Translations under genes and position numbers: made by a program | Shown here: positions 17,291 to 26,344 of the stretch, piece after piece | How positions within the stretch are numbered: position 1 is the stretch's first letter | Layout: every line of letters begins with the position of its first letter | Notes under the pieces: model-generated | The model's database searches: none | What the model was told of the DNA's origin: nothing | Seen by the model: only the letters and a program-made list of their open reading frames with translations | Origin: Bradyrhizobium sp. CCBAU 51765 | GTDB taxonomy: Bacteria > Pseudomonadota > Alphaproteobacteria > Rhizobiales > Xanthobacteraceae | Direction of reading: 5' to 3' | NCBI RefSeq assembly: GCF_015291725.1 | Contig: NZ_CP030038.1 | Span: 3,957,001-4,021,000, forward strand | Length of the DNA: 64,000 bases

Positions 17291-19027
17291 ATGCCGATTT
17301 TCAACCAGTCGATCCGGCGCAAGATCGTCGGCATCGCCCTCGGATTGATCGTCCTGATGCTGGTCACCTCGATCCTGTCGATGGTGATGTCCAGCCAGGT
17401 CGGCGTCCTGCTCGATGAACTGACCAACCGCTACATCCCGGCCTACAGCCATCTGGCGCGTGCCAACATTCGCTCGCTGGAGCGGGCGCTGGCGCTGCGG
17501 CGGATGATCATGACCCGGATGGAGGCGCCGTCGGACGAGGAGGCCTACGCGGCGCGGCTTCGCGAATTCGAGCAATCGGACCGCAGGATCGAGGAGGAGG
17601 CCGAGGCCGCGCGCAAGTTGATCAACGCGATCATCGAGGACCCCAGAACGTTTTCCGACAATGCCGCGTTGGCGCGAATCGATATCCGCATCGATACCGC
17701 CGTTACCGAGTTGCGGCGCGACCTGAGCGAGGACCATGCGAAGCTCCTCAAGCAGGTCGACGCCAAGCAGATGGCCGAGGCGCGCGGCACGCTGGAACAC
17801 ATCGACGTGCTGCGCGACCAGTTCAACCGGAAGATCGATACGATCCGCGGCGATATGCTGGCGCAGGTCTTCTTCTCGACGTCGCAGGTGATCAGCCGCC
17901 AGCATCAGACGATCATCGTTTCGGGTGTCGTGACATTGCTCGCGGCGATCGTCGGATTTGCGTTTGCGCTGCTGGTGTCCAGCGGCATCACGCGTCCGGT
18001 ACGGCTGCTGCTGGCCGGCACCCGCGAGGTCGAGGCGGGCCGGTTCGACAAGCCCATCGCCGTCTCGACGCAGGACGAGATCGGCGAGCTCGCCGCGGCC
18101 TTCAACCGCATGATCGAGCAGTTGCGGCACAACGAGCGCATCCGGGAGACTTTTGGCCGCTACATCGACCCCAAGGTGGTGCAGGGGCTGATCGAGCGGC
18201 CGGAGGTCGCCATCGATGGCGAGCGCCGGGTCATGACCATCATGTTCTGCGACATGAGCGGCTTCACCTCGATGAGCGAGGGCATGACCCCGCGCGGCCT
18301 CGTCAAGGTGATGAACCACTATTTCACCATGATGTCCGGCCCCATCAGGAGCAATCGCGGCGTCATCGACAAATATATCGGCGACGCCATCATGTCCTAT
18401 TGGGGACCGCCCTTCGTCGAAGAGGACGCGCAGGCCCTGCTCGCCGGCCTCGCCGCCATCGAGATGGCCGACCAGGTGCCCGCGCTGCAGAAGCAGCTGC
18501 CCGATCTGCTCGGTATCCGCGCCATGCCCGCGCCGTGCGATCTGCGGATCGGCATCGCCACCGGCGAGGTCCTGACCGGCAGCATCGGCTCCGAGCTGAT
18601 GATGAGCTTTACCGTGATGGGCGACGCCGTGAATCTCGCCTCGCGGCTGGAGGCCGTCAACAAGGTCTACGGCACCCGCATCCTGGTCTCGCAGGCGACT
18701 GCGGACGCGATCGGATCTCGCCTCGAATTGCGCGAGATCGACCGTCTTGCGGTCGTGGGCCAAAGTGCGCCGCAGGCGATCTTCGAGGTGATGGCGCGAC
18801 TGGGCGCACTCACCGATGCGCAAGTCAGCCTGCGCACGCACTATCTCGAAGGTCTCGCCGCGTATCGTGCCCGGCGCTTCGACGACGCACGTGCTGCCTT
18901 CAACGCGGCGCTCGAGGCGGTCCCCGGCGACGGTCCCTCGCGCACGATGCTCAGCCGCATCGCGCAGTTCGCGGCCAATCCGCCGGATGCCGCTTGGGAC
19001 GGCGCCTGGCGGCTCGAGCAGAAATAG
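17291..19027 (+). CDS. Membrane-bound adenylate/guanylate cyclase with HAMP domain
   Basis: 578 residues from ATG 17291; starts at GTG 17114 or ATG 17246 are also in frame, and no ribosome site decides. One transmembrane helix lies near residues 11-35 (KIVGIALGLIVLMLVTS), then a helical periplasmic region, a second helix near 210-235, a HAMP domain, and a class III nucleotidyl cyclase domain. The two metal-binding Asp are in FCDMSGFT and KYIGDAIM. The C-terminus has a short TPR-like helical end. The enzyme should make cAMP or cGMP in response to a periplasmic or membrane signal. Rhizobia carry many such paralogues. Confidence 0.9.
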   Translation: MPIFNQSIRRKIVGIALGLIVLMLVTSILSMVMSSQVGVLLDELTNRYIPAYSHLARANIRSLERALALRRMIMTRMEAPSDEEAYAARLREFEQSDRRIEEEAEAARKLINAIIEDPRTFSDNAALARIDIRIDTAVTELRRDLSEDHAKLLKQVDAKQMAEARGTLEHIDVLRDQFNRKIDTIRGDMLAQVFFSTSQVISRQHQTIIVSGVVTLLAAIVGFAFALLVSSGITRPVRLLLAGTREVEAGRFDKPIAVSTQDEIGELAAAFNRMIEQLRHNERIRETFGRYIDPKVVQGLIERPEVAIDGERRVMTIMFCDMSGFTSMSEGMTPRGLVKVMNHYFTMMSGPIRSNRGVIDKYIGDAIMSYWGPPFVEEDAQALLAGLAAIEMADQVPALQKQLPDLLGIRAMPAPCDLRIGIATGEVLTGSIGSELMMSFTVMGDAVNLASRLEAVNKVYGTRILVSQATADAIGSRLELREIDRLAVVGQSAPQAIFEVMARLGALTDAQVSLRTHYLEGLAAYRARRFDDARAAFNAALEAVPGDGPSRTMLSRIAQFAANPPDAAWDGAWRLEQK

Positions 19028-19129
19028 GCTGCCGCGGAATAATTGATGCTACCCCATAACGATGTTCGCAGTGACCTATTTCCCGGATTTAGGTTAGCTG
19101 TCCTTGTGGCGTTTGACGGGGACACGCCG

Positions 19130-19306
19130 ATGACAGAACTTCAGGACAGGTTGGAACGGTTCGAGACGCTCACTGCCGAATGCGAACTGATCGCCAAGCT
19201 TGCCACCGACAGCACCAAGCGCGAGTTCTATCTGAGGCTCGGGGAACAGTATCGTCAGCTGGCGGTCGATATCCGGCAGGCGATCGCGACCACGGCTGCG
19301 GCCTGA
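19130..19306 (+). CDS. Small hypothetical helical protein
   Basis: 58 residues from ATG 19130. Predicted to be helical (LQDRLERFETLTAECELIAKLATDS..REFYLRLGEQYRQLA), with no signal peptide or membrane segment. I recall similar 55-60 residue proteins in rhizobia but no function. It has composition like its neighbours. Its start codon and a longer frame upstream (from 19043) leave some doubt about the N-terminus. Confidence 0.55.
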   Translation: MTELQDRLERFETLTAECELIAKLATDSTKREFYLRLGEQYRQLAVDIRQAIATTAAA

Positions 19307-19460
19307 GGCCGGCTGAAATCCGTTCTTAACATTTTGCGCGCATTCTCACAGCACGCGGGCATCGCCGATCGGCGGTGGCTCGTGCTGGGAAGGCCGGGGT
19401 TCGTTGCAATGCAGCGCACCTCGCGAGTGTCATCGTGCTGTGCCTGACAGGGCAGGTCCC

Positions 19461-19673
19461 ATGCGCCTCGTTGCCGTGATCATATTCGCGCTCATGACGT
19501 CGGCCTGCGACCAGGAGCGGGACATCACCGGCTCGACGACGTCGAGCTGTCCGCTACGAAACTACAACTACAATCCACGTGACATGAACCAGTGCGTCAA
19601 CGCCTGCAGATCGTGCGATCGCGGCACCACGGTCACATGCACGACATCCTGCACCCTCAAGGGGGCTCGCTGA
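19461..19673 (+). CDS. Small Cys-rich lipoprotein-like protein
   Basis: 70 residues from ATG 19461. The N-terminus (MRLVAVIIFALMTSAC) is a short lipoprotein-type signal with Cys16 at the end of a weak lipobox (MTSAC). The mature part has seven further Cys (SSCPL, QCVNACRSC, TCTTSC), so it is probably a disulfide-rich or metal-binding envelope protein. Function unknown. It ends 268 bp before the next small Cys protein on the same strand. Confidence 0.6.
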   Translation: MRLVAVIIFALMTSACDQERDITGSTTSSCPLRNYNYNPRDMNQCVNACRSCDRGTTVTCTTSCTLKGAR

Positions 19674-19941
19674 GCGGATTACCTTCTGCCTTGCGAGGCG
19701 TCGCAACGCGCGATCCCCGGCTCCCCATCGTCCTCGCCGTCTCGACCTGATAGGGTCGATCGGAGCAGGGGGCATCGGATGAAATTCGCAAGCTTTGAAA
19801 TCGACAACGGCGGAGGTCTCGTGGGAACGGCGAGCAGCGCGCAGGCTTCCAGCGAACGTGGCGTCGACGGTGCCGAGGCACCGGAACGATTCACATAGGA
19901 TAGTCATTGGAAGCAGCGGGCAGGACGCGGAGTCCAATGGA

Positions 19942-20199
19942 ATGGGTATGCTCGATCCCGGCCGGTTCCTGGTATCGTGCTCGCATTGCGATGCCTGGCC
20001 GATGGCCGCCAACGTGAAACGTTCAAGCTGGTCGGCATCCCCGCATGAGGTCCGTTTCGTCTGCACGCGCTGCCGGCGCGAAGAGACCGCGATCGTCTCG
20101 GCCTCCGGCGAACTGACGCCGATCAAGCGCCTTGACGCTCCGCCGCGGGATGTCGCTGTCGCCTGGGCTCAGGCCCAGCGCCCGCGGGGGCGAACGTAG
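19942..20199 (+). CDS. Small protein with CxxC pair, possible zinc ribbon
   Basis: 85 residues if ATG 19942 is the start (a second ATG is two codons later). The open frame extends upstream only through a TTG at 19795. CSHC at residues 13-16 and CTRC near residues 41-44 form a plausible zinc-ribbon pair separated by about 25 residues. A conserved-looking tail (ASGELTPIKRLDAPPRDVAVAWAQ) follows. No function known; it is soluble by sequence. It lies upstream of the cobalamin riboswitch and is probably unrelated to it. Confidence 0.5.
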   Translation: MGMLDPGRFLVSCSHCDAWPMAANVKRSSWSASPHEVRFVCTRCRREETAIVSASGELTPIKRLDAPPRDVAVAWAQAQRPRGRT

Positions 20200-20304
20200 G
20201 CGGCGCAGGGCATTGCTCGATTCGTTGTGGAGCCGGCCGATCGCGTCTGCGGCCCAGATGCCAGCGGTCGATTGACTCCCGGCCTGGACGCCCCGTAGAT
20301 TGGC

Positions 20305-20495
20305 CGCTGACGGTTCTCCTCATGGAGATCAAAAGGGAACGTGGTGCGAGATGTCCCTAGGCGGGATCTTCTCAATGCCATGGCTGCCCCCGCAACTGTA
20401 AGCGGTGAATCTCTCGTCCTATGCCACTGGGAATCTCGGTCCTGGGAAGGCGACGCAGAGGTAACGACCCGCGAGCCAGGAGACCTGCCGTCAGC
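20305..20495 (+). ncRNA. Cobalamin (B12/AdoCbl) riboswitch
   Basis: The conserved B12-box core GCCCCCGCAACTGTAAGCGG is present at 20387-20406. AAAAGGGAACGTGGTGCG lies upstream (20331-20348) and the TGCCACTGG helix (20422-20430), the GAAGGCGA segment and the closing GAGCCAGGAGACCTGCC (20474-20490) lie downstream, in the standard order of the cobalamin aptamer. It is on the plus strand about 130 bp before the BtuB-like receptor start, so high B12 should reduce expression of the receptor and the membrane protein behind it. Confidence 0.95.
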
Positions 20496-20621
20496 CGTGG
20501 TCACACGCGAAGATGTCGGTCGGGGGAGTACAGACATTAGCTTTGCCGGAGCCGTCGATCGCTCCGCCGTAAAGCCTCGTTCGCTGTGACGTACCACTGA
20601 CGTCATGCCGAGGTTATCATC

Positions 20622-22850
20622 GTGTCCCGTATTGTCACTGCCGCCAGGCGCCGCTGCGCCAGCATCGTTGCGGCCGTTTCGCTGTATTCGCTCGATCACT
20701 CCATCGTCCACGCCCAGCAGTCCGTCGCCGAGCAGCTGCCGCCGGTCGAAGTGACCAGATCCGACGATCAGAACCGTACGCGTGCCAGGGCGATCGGCGA
20801 TGGCGAGGCGGGGCGGCGCCGAGCGCCGCCGGACGGGGCGCCGAGTGGGACCGGCTCGTCCGGCTCGGGCAACGAGGCCGCCGCCGGCAATGGCGGGATC
20901 GTCGGCGCGGCCACGACCGTCATTACGGCCGCGGACATCGCTCATGCGCCGTCGCAGACGCTGGCCGAGATCATCGCGACGCAGGTGCCGGGCGCCCAGA
21001 TCACGACGTTCTATGGCGGCCAGATCGGTGCCAAGACCAGTGTCGACCTGCGCGGCTTCGGTGCCTTCGCCACGGCCAACACGCTGGTGCTGGTCAACGG
21101 ACGGCGGTTGAACGACATCGATATGGCGCAGGTGGACCTCTCCACCATCCCGCTCAATGCCATCGAGCGCATCGAGATCACGCGCGGCAATTCCGGTGCG
21201 GTGCTGTATGGTGACAATGCGGTCGGCGGCGTCATCAACATCGTCACCAAGAACGGCGTCGGCGGCCCGCCCGTGACAGCGCGCATCGAGGCCGGTTTCG
21301 GCTCGTTCAATACCAGGCTCGGCAACCTCTCGGCCGCGATCAATTCCGGTCCGTGGTCGACCTCGTTCTACGGCAATGCCGTCAGGACGGACGGCTACCG
21401 CGACAACAATCGCTATTCCCAGGAGAACGGCGTCGGCAATCTGAACTACACGACGCCGGGCCTGACCGCCTTCCTGACCGTCACCGGTGACAATCAGGAG
21501 CTGCGACTGCCGGGCGGCCGCACCGTCGATCCCTCCATCGGCGTCGACGAGCTTGCGACCAGCCGGCGAGGGACCAGCACGCCCTTCAACTACGCCAATC
21601 AGCAGGGTTTTGGCGCGACCGCGGGCTTCACGAAAACGCTTGTCACCGGCGTCGATCTCATCGTCGACGGCGGCGTGCGCGACAAGAAGCAGCAGAGCGC
21701 ATTTTTCTCGAGCCCGGCGCCGGTTCCGGCGTTCTTCACATCGACCTATGTCGATGCTGACCTTACGACATGGTCGATCACGCCGCGGCTCAGCGTGAAG
21801 AGCCTGCTCTTCGGAATGCCCTCGCAAGTGCTGACCGGCGTCGACTACTACGATGCGAGCTTTCAGCAGAACCGCGGCGCCGGCCAGGGTCTCGCTCCCT
21901 GGCACAATTACGATCTCAGGCAGCGGACGGTTGCGGGCTATGTCCAGCACACGCTCGGCGTCGCGCCGGCGACCGATATCTCCTATGGCGCCCGGGTGCA
22001 GAACACCAATCTCTCGGCACGTGACAATTTCGACCCGGCGGCTCCGTTCAACGCCGACATCGGCGCGCTTCCACTCGGGAGCGACGAGACGCAATATGCG
22101 CTGCATCTCGGTGCGGAGCATCGCCTCAATGACACCGTCGCGCTGTTCGGCCGGGTTGCGCGTGCCTTCCGCACGCCTGATGTCGACGAGCGGGTGTCGT
22201 CGGGCCCTTCGTTCGACCCGTTCTTCAATCCGCTCCCGCAGACGTTTCAGCTCAAGACCCAGACCTCGCAGGACATCGAGGGTGGGCTGCGCATCAGAGG
22301 AGGCGGATTGCAGATGCAGAGCAGCCTCTATCTGATGGACCTCGCCAACGAGATCCATTTCAATCCGATCCTGTTCTACAACACCAATCTGGATCCGACC
22401 CGCCGCTACGGCTCGGAGACCAGTGTCTCCTATCGCATCAACGATGCCCTGCTGGTGCGTTCCGGCATGGCCTACACACGGGCCATCTTCCGCGAAGGCC
22501 TCTGGGCGGGCAACGACGTGCCGCTGGTGTCGCGCTACACCGCGAGTGCGGGCCTCACCTGGAACATCTGGCAGAACTATCTGGTGCTGGACGCCACCGC
22601 GCGCTTCTGGAGCGAGCGTCGCATGGACAACGACCAGGCCGGAACCCAGAAGCCGATTCCCGCCAATGGCACGATCGACCTCAAGCTCAGCGGCCAATAT
22701 GAGCGCTACTTCTGGTCGCTCAGCGTCAACAATGTGCTGAACGCGCTCTACTACGACTACGCCGTCGCAAGCACCTTCACGGACGGTCGCTTCAGCGCCT
22801 ATCCGCTGCCCGGTCGCACCTATCTGCTCAAGGCCGGCGCCATGTTTTGA
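20622..22850 (+). CDS. btuB: TonB-dependent outer membrane receptor, BtuB-like (vitamin B12)
   Basis: 742 residues from GTG 20622, with GAGG about 8 bp upstream. Signal peptide ending near HAQ (residues 29-31), a TonB-box-like LPPVEVT, then an unusual Gly/Ser/Arg/Pro-rich insert of about 50 residues before the plug domain (TTVITAADIAHAPSQTLAEI..). The plug has VDLRGFG and the motif RIEITRGNSGAVLYGDNAVGGVINIV; a beta-barrel follows, ending in an aromatic residue (AGAMF). Control by the cobalamin riboswitch identifies cobalamin or a related corrinoid as the likely ligand. The low-complexity insert between TonB box and plug is odd for BtuB. Confidence 0.88.
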   Translation: MSRIVTAARRRCASIVAAVSLYSLDHSIVHAQQSVAEQLPPVEVTRSDDQNRTRARAIGDGEAGRRRAPPDGAPSGTGSSGSGNEAAAGNGGIVGAATTVITAADIAHAPSQTLAEIIATQVPGAQITTFYGGQIGAKTSVDLRGFGAFATANTLVLVNGRRLNDIDMAQVDLSTIPLNAIERIEITRGNSGAVLYGDNAVGGVINIVTKNGVGGPPVTARIEAGFGSFNTRLGNLSAAINSGPWSTSFYGNAVRTDGYRDNNRYSQENGVGNLNYTTPGLTAFLTVTGDNQELRLPGGRTVDPSIGVDELATSRRGTSTPFNYANQQGFGATAGFTKTLVTGVDLIVDGGVRDKKQQSAFFSSPAPVPAFFTSTYVDADLTTWSITPRLSVKSLLFGMPSQVLTGVDYYDASFQQNRGAGQGLAPWHNYDLRQRTVAGYVQHTLGVAPATDISYGARVQNTNLSARDNFDPAAPFNADIGALPLGSDETQYALHLGAEHRLNDTVALFGRVARAFRTPDVDERVSSGPSFDPFFNPLPQTFQLKTQTSQDIEGGLRIRGGGLQMQSSLYLMDLANEIHFNPILFYNTNLDPTRRYGSETSVSYRINDALLVRSGMAYTRAIFREGLWAGNDVPLVSRYTASAGLTWNIWQNYLVLDATARFWSERRMDNDQAGTQKPIPANGTIDLKLSGQYERYFWSLSVNNVLNALYYDYAVASTFTDGRFSAYPLPGRTYLLKAGAMF

Positions 22851-22911
22851 TTTCAATGGGGCTGTCACAGGCCCCCAAATGGACTAAAACTCGAAGAGAA
22901 GGAGATCACTT

Positions 22912-23493
22912 ATGGCTCTCAACATCCTGCCGTCCGATGGCGACGGTCTCCGCCTCCATCCGGTGGCGCCGCGTCTCGCGCCGATGTTCGGCTTCGCGCT
23001 GCTGACGGTATCGTGCGCGCTCGCGAGTTTTGCGTTCGCCTGTGCGACGCCGTTCGCGGCCTTCGCCGTGGTCGCGGCTGCAATGCTGGCGCTGCGTCCG
23101 GCGCTGCTCGTCGTCACCGGCGCCTGGCTCGTGAACCAGAGCATCGGTTTCGGCGCGTTGCACTATCCCATCGATGGCAGCACCATCGCCTGGGGTTTCG
23201 TCATCGGCGCGGCTGCGCTGCTGGCGACCGCAGTGGCGTCGGCCGTTTTCCGCATGCTGCCGCAGGGCCGCACGACGCTGATGCTGGCGCTCACGCTCGT
23301 TGCCGCCTATGCGGCCTACGAGCTCGCCCTGCTCGCCGCGACGCCGTTCCTGGGCGGAGAGGCCGCCTTCACCGCAGCCATCGTCACGCGCATCGGGCTG
23401 ACCAACGTCGCCTGGCTCGCCGGCCTCGTCGCCGTCTGCGAGGTCGTGCGCCTGCTTGATCCGTTCGGGCGCAAGGGAGCGATGTCGGCCTGA
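22912..23493 (+). CDS. B12-regulon inner-membrane protein, candidate corrinoid uptake factor
   Basis: 193 residues with good ribosome site GGAG before ATG 22912. About five to six hydrophobic segments cover residues 25-185, and a short polar N-terminus precedes them. There is no periplasmic binding protein or ATPase nearby, so it might be a self-sufficient S-component-like transporter. Comparative studies of B12-regulated genes described small membrane proteins (BtuM, BtuN) next to btuB in proteobacteria; this may be one of them, but I cannot verify family membership from sequence alone. It starts 61 bp after btuB and is probably under the same riboswitch. Confidence 0.7.
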   Translation: MALNILPSDGDGLRLHPVAPRLAPMFGFALLTVSCALASFAFACATPFAAFAVVAAAMLALRPALLVVTGAWLVNQSIGFGALHYPIDGSTIAWGFVIGAAALLATAVASAVFRMLPQGRTTLMLALTLVAAYAAYELALLAATPFLGGEAAFTAAIVTRIGLTNVAWLAGLVAVCEVVRLLDPFGRKGAMSA

Positions 23494-23503
23494 GCAGTCC
23501 TCG

Positions 23504-23595
23504 CGTCGCCCGGATGGAGCGCGGCGAAATCCGGGACAAATCGTTCCATAGCGCGACACGTCCCGGACTGCGCTTCGGCGCCATCCGGGTTGCGT
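23504..23595. repeat. Palindromic repeat, CCCGGATGGAGCGC family
   Basis: The left arm CGTCGCCCGGATGGAGCGC pairs with GCGCTTCGGCGCCATCCGGG on the right, with AATCCGGGA and TCCCGGA inner arms around a loop. This pattern is typical of interspersed Bradyrhizobium repeats. It sits just after the B12-linked membrane protein gene and may help to end that transcript; function is inference. Confidence 0.7.
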
Positions 23596-24017
23596 CGCCC
23601 GTGTCGCCCTCGGTCAATCCGATCGCGCGAAAATATTCCACTTACCGAAATTCGGATTTAACGTATGCGTCGCCCATCCCGGCTCACTCTTGAGGGGCGA
23701 TCGTGAGGTCGTCATCGTCGCGAGCCGGGCTTGCGGTGGACGCGGCACCGTCGTGCACGAGAGGTGAAGGGCAGGGCGGATGCTCTCCGTGAGCCCTGAG
23801 CGGACGAGCGACGTTGCCAGACTTCGTCTCGCCAGTAGTAAGTTTCCGGCTCCGTCGACAGGGCCGGGAAAACTGCGGCGAAATGGCGGGCCGCGCGTAC
23901 GGCAAAACCGTGTGGTCCTGGCCGTCGTTGCTACGGTCAAGCCCTCGCGAATGCTGCAGTCGCGTCAACCGGCGCGGCGCCGGTGAATTTCGCGAGGGCG
24001 ATGCCGCCTTGCTCCGC

Positions 24018-24130
24018 CATTGCGAGCGCAGCGACTTGTCCGCCGAAGCCTTCGGCGAAGCGGAAGCAAACCAGAATCTTTCCATAGCGACAGCCTGGAT
24101 TGCTTCGTCGCAACGGCTCCTCGCAATGAC
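24018..24130. repeat. Degenerate copy of the GCGAGCGCAGCGA repeat
   Basis: The left end CATTGCGAGCGCAGCGA and the right end TGGATTGCTTCGTCGCAACG..CGCAATGAC resemble the repeat at 7200-7279. The inner part differs: it contains GCGAAGCCTTCGGCGAAGC instead of the usual loop. Best explained as a diverged or composite copy. Confidence 0.6.
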
Positions 24131-24622
24131 CAGGAGGAGGGCGTGCGCCAAATTCCACTGGCGTGCCCCGGACGCAGCGCAGCGTCCCTTCGACGGTGCG
24201 CTGCAGAGCCGGGGCCCATGCTGTTGTGTCGCATGCCGTGTGGCCGCGGCGGGTTGGCAGCCAATGCCCAAGCCGACTCAGCCGCCAACATGCGTTGTTC
24301 TCGGGACAGAAATGGGTGCGCTGCGTCCGTCGCAAAATCTGAAGTTGTCAGGTGGCCCATCCGCGGAGGTATCGAAGTAGCCTTATCCGTGTCTTCCGCG
24401 CCACGATTGTTGTGTCTTCGCAACACTCATGCCGCATTTAACCCTGATCACCGGCGGTCCGCGTCGTCGCCGCTTTTTGGCCACACCCGAACATGAATAA
24501 AATCACTCTAATGTTTTAAGGCAGTGGCGGTCTTCGAAGGCGACGAGAAAGTCCCAAGGTCGATTCAAATCTTGGCTCTGATTTTTCGGGTCTGAAAGGG
24601 TTGGCCGGGGAAACTGGTTGCG

Positions 24623-26344
24623 ATGGTCGCGAAGATTGACAAGCAGAAGCTGCCGAGCCGTCACGTGACGGAAGGCCCTGCGCGTGCGCCCCATCGGTCC
24701 TACTTCTACGCCATGGGGCTGACCACCGATCAGATCCACCAGCCTTTCGTCGGCGTCGCCTCCTGCTGGAACGAGGCTGCTCCCTGCAACATCGCGCTGA
24801 TGCGCCAGGCCCAGGCGGTGAAGAGGGGCGTGGCGTCGGCCGGCGGCACGCCGCGCGAATTCTGCACCATCACCGTCACCGATGGCATCGCCATGGGCCA
24901 TGACGGCATGCGCTCCTCGCTGCCGTCGCGCGAATGCATCGCCGACTCGGTCGAGCTGACGGTGCGCGGTCATGCCTATGACGCGCTGGTCGGCCTTGCT
25001 GGCTGCGACAAGTCGCTGCCGGGTATGATGATGGCGATGGTCCGCCTCAACGTGCCCTCGATCTTCATCTATGGCGGCTCGATCCTGCCCGGCAATTTCC
25101 GCGGGCAGCAGGTCACCGTTCAGGACATGTTCGAGGCTGTCGGCAAGCACTCGGTCGGCGCCATGTCGGACGAGGACCTCGACGAGATCGAGCGTGTGGC
25201 CTGCCCGTCGGCGGGCGCTTGTGGCGCGCAGTTCACCGCGAACACCATGGCGACCGTCTCGGAGGCGATCGGCCTCGCTTTGCCGTACTCGGCCGGTGCT
25301 CCGGCACCCTACGAAATTCGCGACGCGTTCTGCATGACCGCGGGCGAGAAGGTGATGGACCTGATCGCCCAGAACATCCGGCCGCGCGACATCGTCACGC
25401 GCAAGGCGCTGGAGAATGCGGCTGCCGTGGTCGCCGCCTCCGGCGGCTCGACCAATGCTGCGCTGCACCTGCCGGCGATCGCGCACGAGGTCGGCATCAA
25501 GTTCGACCTGTTCGACGTCGCTGAAATCTTCAAAAAGACACCTTATGTCGCGGATTTGAAGCCAGGCGGCCGTTATGTCGCCAAAGACATGTTTGAAGTA
25601 GGTGGCATACCGCTTCTGATGAAGACGCTGCTCGACAACGGCTTCCTGCACGGTGATTGCCTTACCGTCACGGGCCGCACGATCGCCGAAAACCTCAAGA
25701 GCGTGAAATGGAATCCGCACCAGGACGTGGTGCGCCCGGCAGACAAGCCCATCACCGTGACAGGCGGCGTGGTCGGTCTGAAGGGAAATTTGGCGCCAGA
25801 AGGTGCGATCGTGAAAGTCGCGGGAATGTCCAACCTCAGGTTTACGGGTCCGGCCAGGTGCTTCGACCGTGAGGAGGATGCTTTCGAGGCGGTCCAGAAC
25901 CGCACCTACCGCGAAGGCGAAGTCATCGTGATCCGCTACGAGGGGCCGAAGGGCGGCCCCGGCATGCGGGAAATGCTCCAGACCACAGCGGCGCTGACCG
26001 GCCAGGGCATGGGCGGCAAGATCGCGCTCATCACCGACGGCCGCTTCTCCGGCGCCACCCGCGGCTTCTGCATCGGCCATGTCGGGCCGGAGGCCGCCAT
26101 CGGCGGCCCGATCGGGCTGCTCGAGGACGGCGACATCATCGAGATCGACGCGGTCGCCGGTACCCTTAACGTAAAATTGAGCGACGCCGAGCTCGCCCAG
26201 CGCAAAACCAAATGGAGCGCGCGCGCGACTAACCATACGTCGGGTGTGCTCTGGAAATATGCTCAGCAGGTCGGACCGGCGGTCGGTGGGGCGGTAACCC
26301 ATCCAGGCGGCGCGCACGAGAAACAGTGCTATGCGGACATCTAG
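24623..26344 (+). CDS. ilvD: Dihydroxy-acid dehydratase
   Basis: 573 residues, normal for the IlvD/Edd family. Fe-S cluster Cys are visible in APCNIAL, GCDKSLPG and CPSAGACG. It dehydrates 2,3-dihydroxy-isovalerate or -methylvalerate to 2-keto acids for valine and isoleucine. Dehydratases of sugar acids (araD/xylonate type) look similar; the length and start (SRHVTEGPARAPHRS) favour IlvD. The region before it (24480-24622) has no obvious attenuator. The last 14 bases overlap the exoR start, so the two genes are probably cotranscribed. Confidence 0.93.
   Translation: MVAKIDKQKLPSRHVTEGPARAPHRSYFYAMGLTTDQIHQPFVGVASCWNEAAPCNIALMRQAQAVKRGVASAGGTPREFCTITVTDGIAMGHDGMRSSLPSRECIADSVELTVRGHAYDALVGLAGCDKSLPGMMMAMVRLNVPSIFIYGGSILPGNFRGQQVTVQDMFEAVGKHSVGAMSDEDLDEIERVACPSAGACGAQFTANTMATVSEAIGLALPYSAGAPAPYEIRDAFCMTAGEKVMDLIAQNIRPRDIVTRKALENAAAVVAASGGSTNAALHLPAIAHEVGIKFDLFDVAEIFKKTPYVADLKPGGRYVAKDMFEVGGIPLLMKTLLDNGFLHGDCLTVTGRTIAENLKSVKWNPHQDVVRPADKPITVTGGVVGLKGNLAPEGAIVKVAGMSNLRFTGPARCFDREEDAFEAVQNRTYREGEVIVIRYEGPKGGPGMREMLQTTAALTGQGMGGKIALITDGRFSGATRGFCIGHVGPEAAIGGPIGLLEDGDIIEIDAVAGTLNVKLSDAELAQRKTKWSARATNHTSGVLWKYAQQVGPAVGGAVTHPGGAHEKQCYADI

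Larger units (their letters stand above)
23494..24622. other. Repeat-rich region of about 1.1 kb without convincing genes
   Basis: Open frames here are short, rich in Arg/Ser/Pro and overlap palindromes. Contents: a CCCGGATGGAGCGC repeat (23504-23595), a structured block at 23794-24000, a degenerate GCGAGCGCAGCGA repeat (24018-24130), and the leader of ilvD at about 24480-24622. No tRNA or known RNA motif is seen. Confidence 0.6.

Noticed and set aside
23814..24380. 188-codon frame in the gene-poor kilobase
   Set aside because: It runs through palindromic repeats and its translation (GKTVWSWPSLL.., HCERSD..) is what such repeats give when translated. I treat it as spurious.
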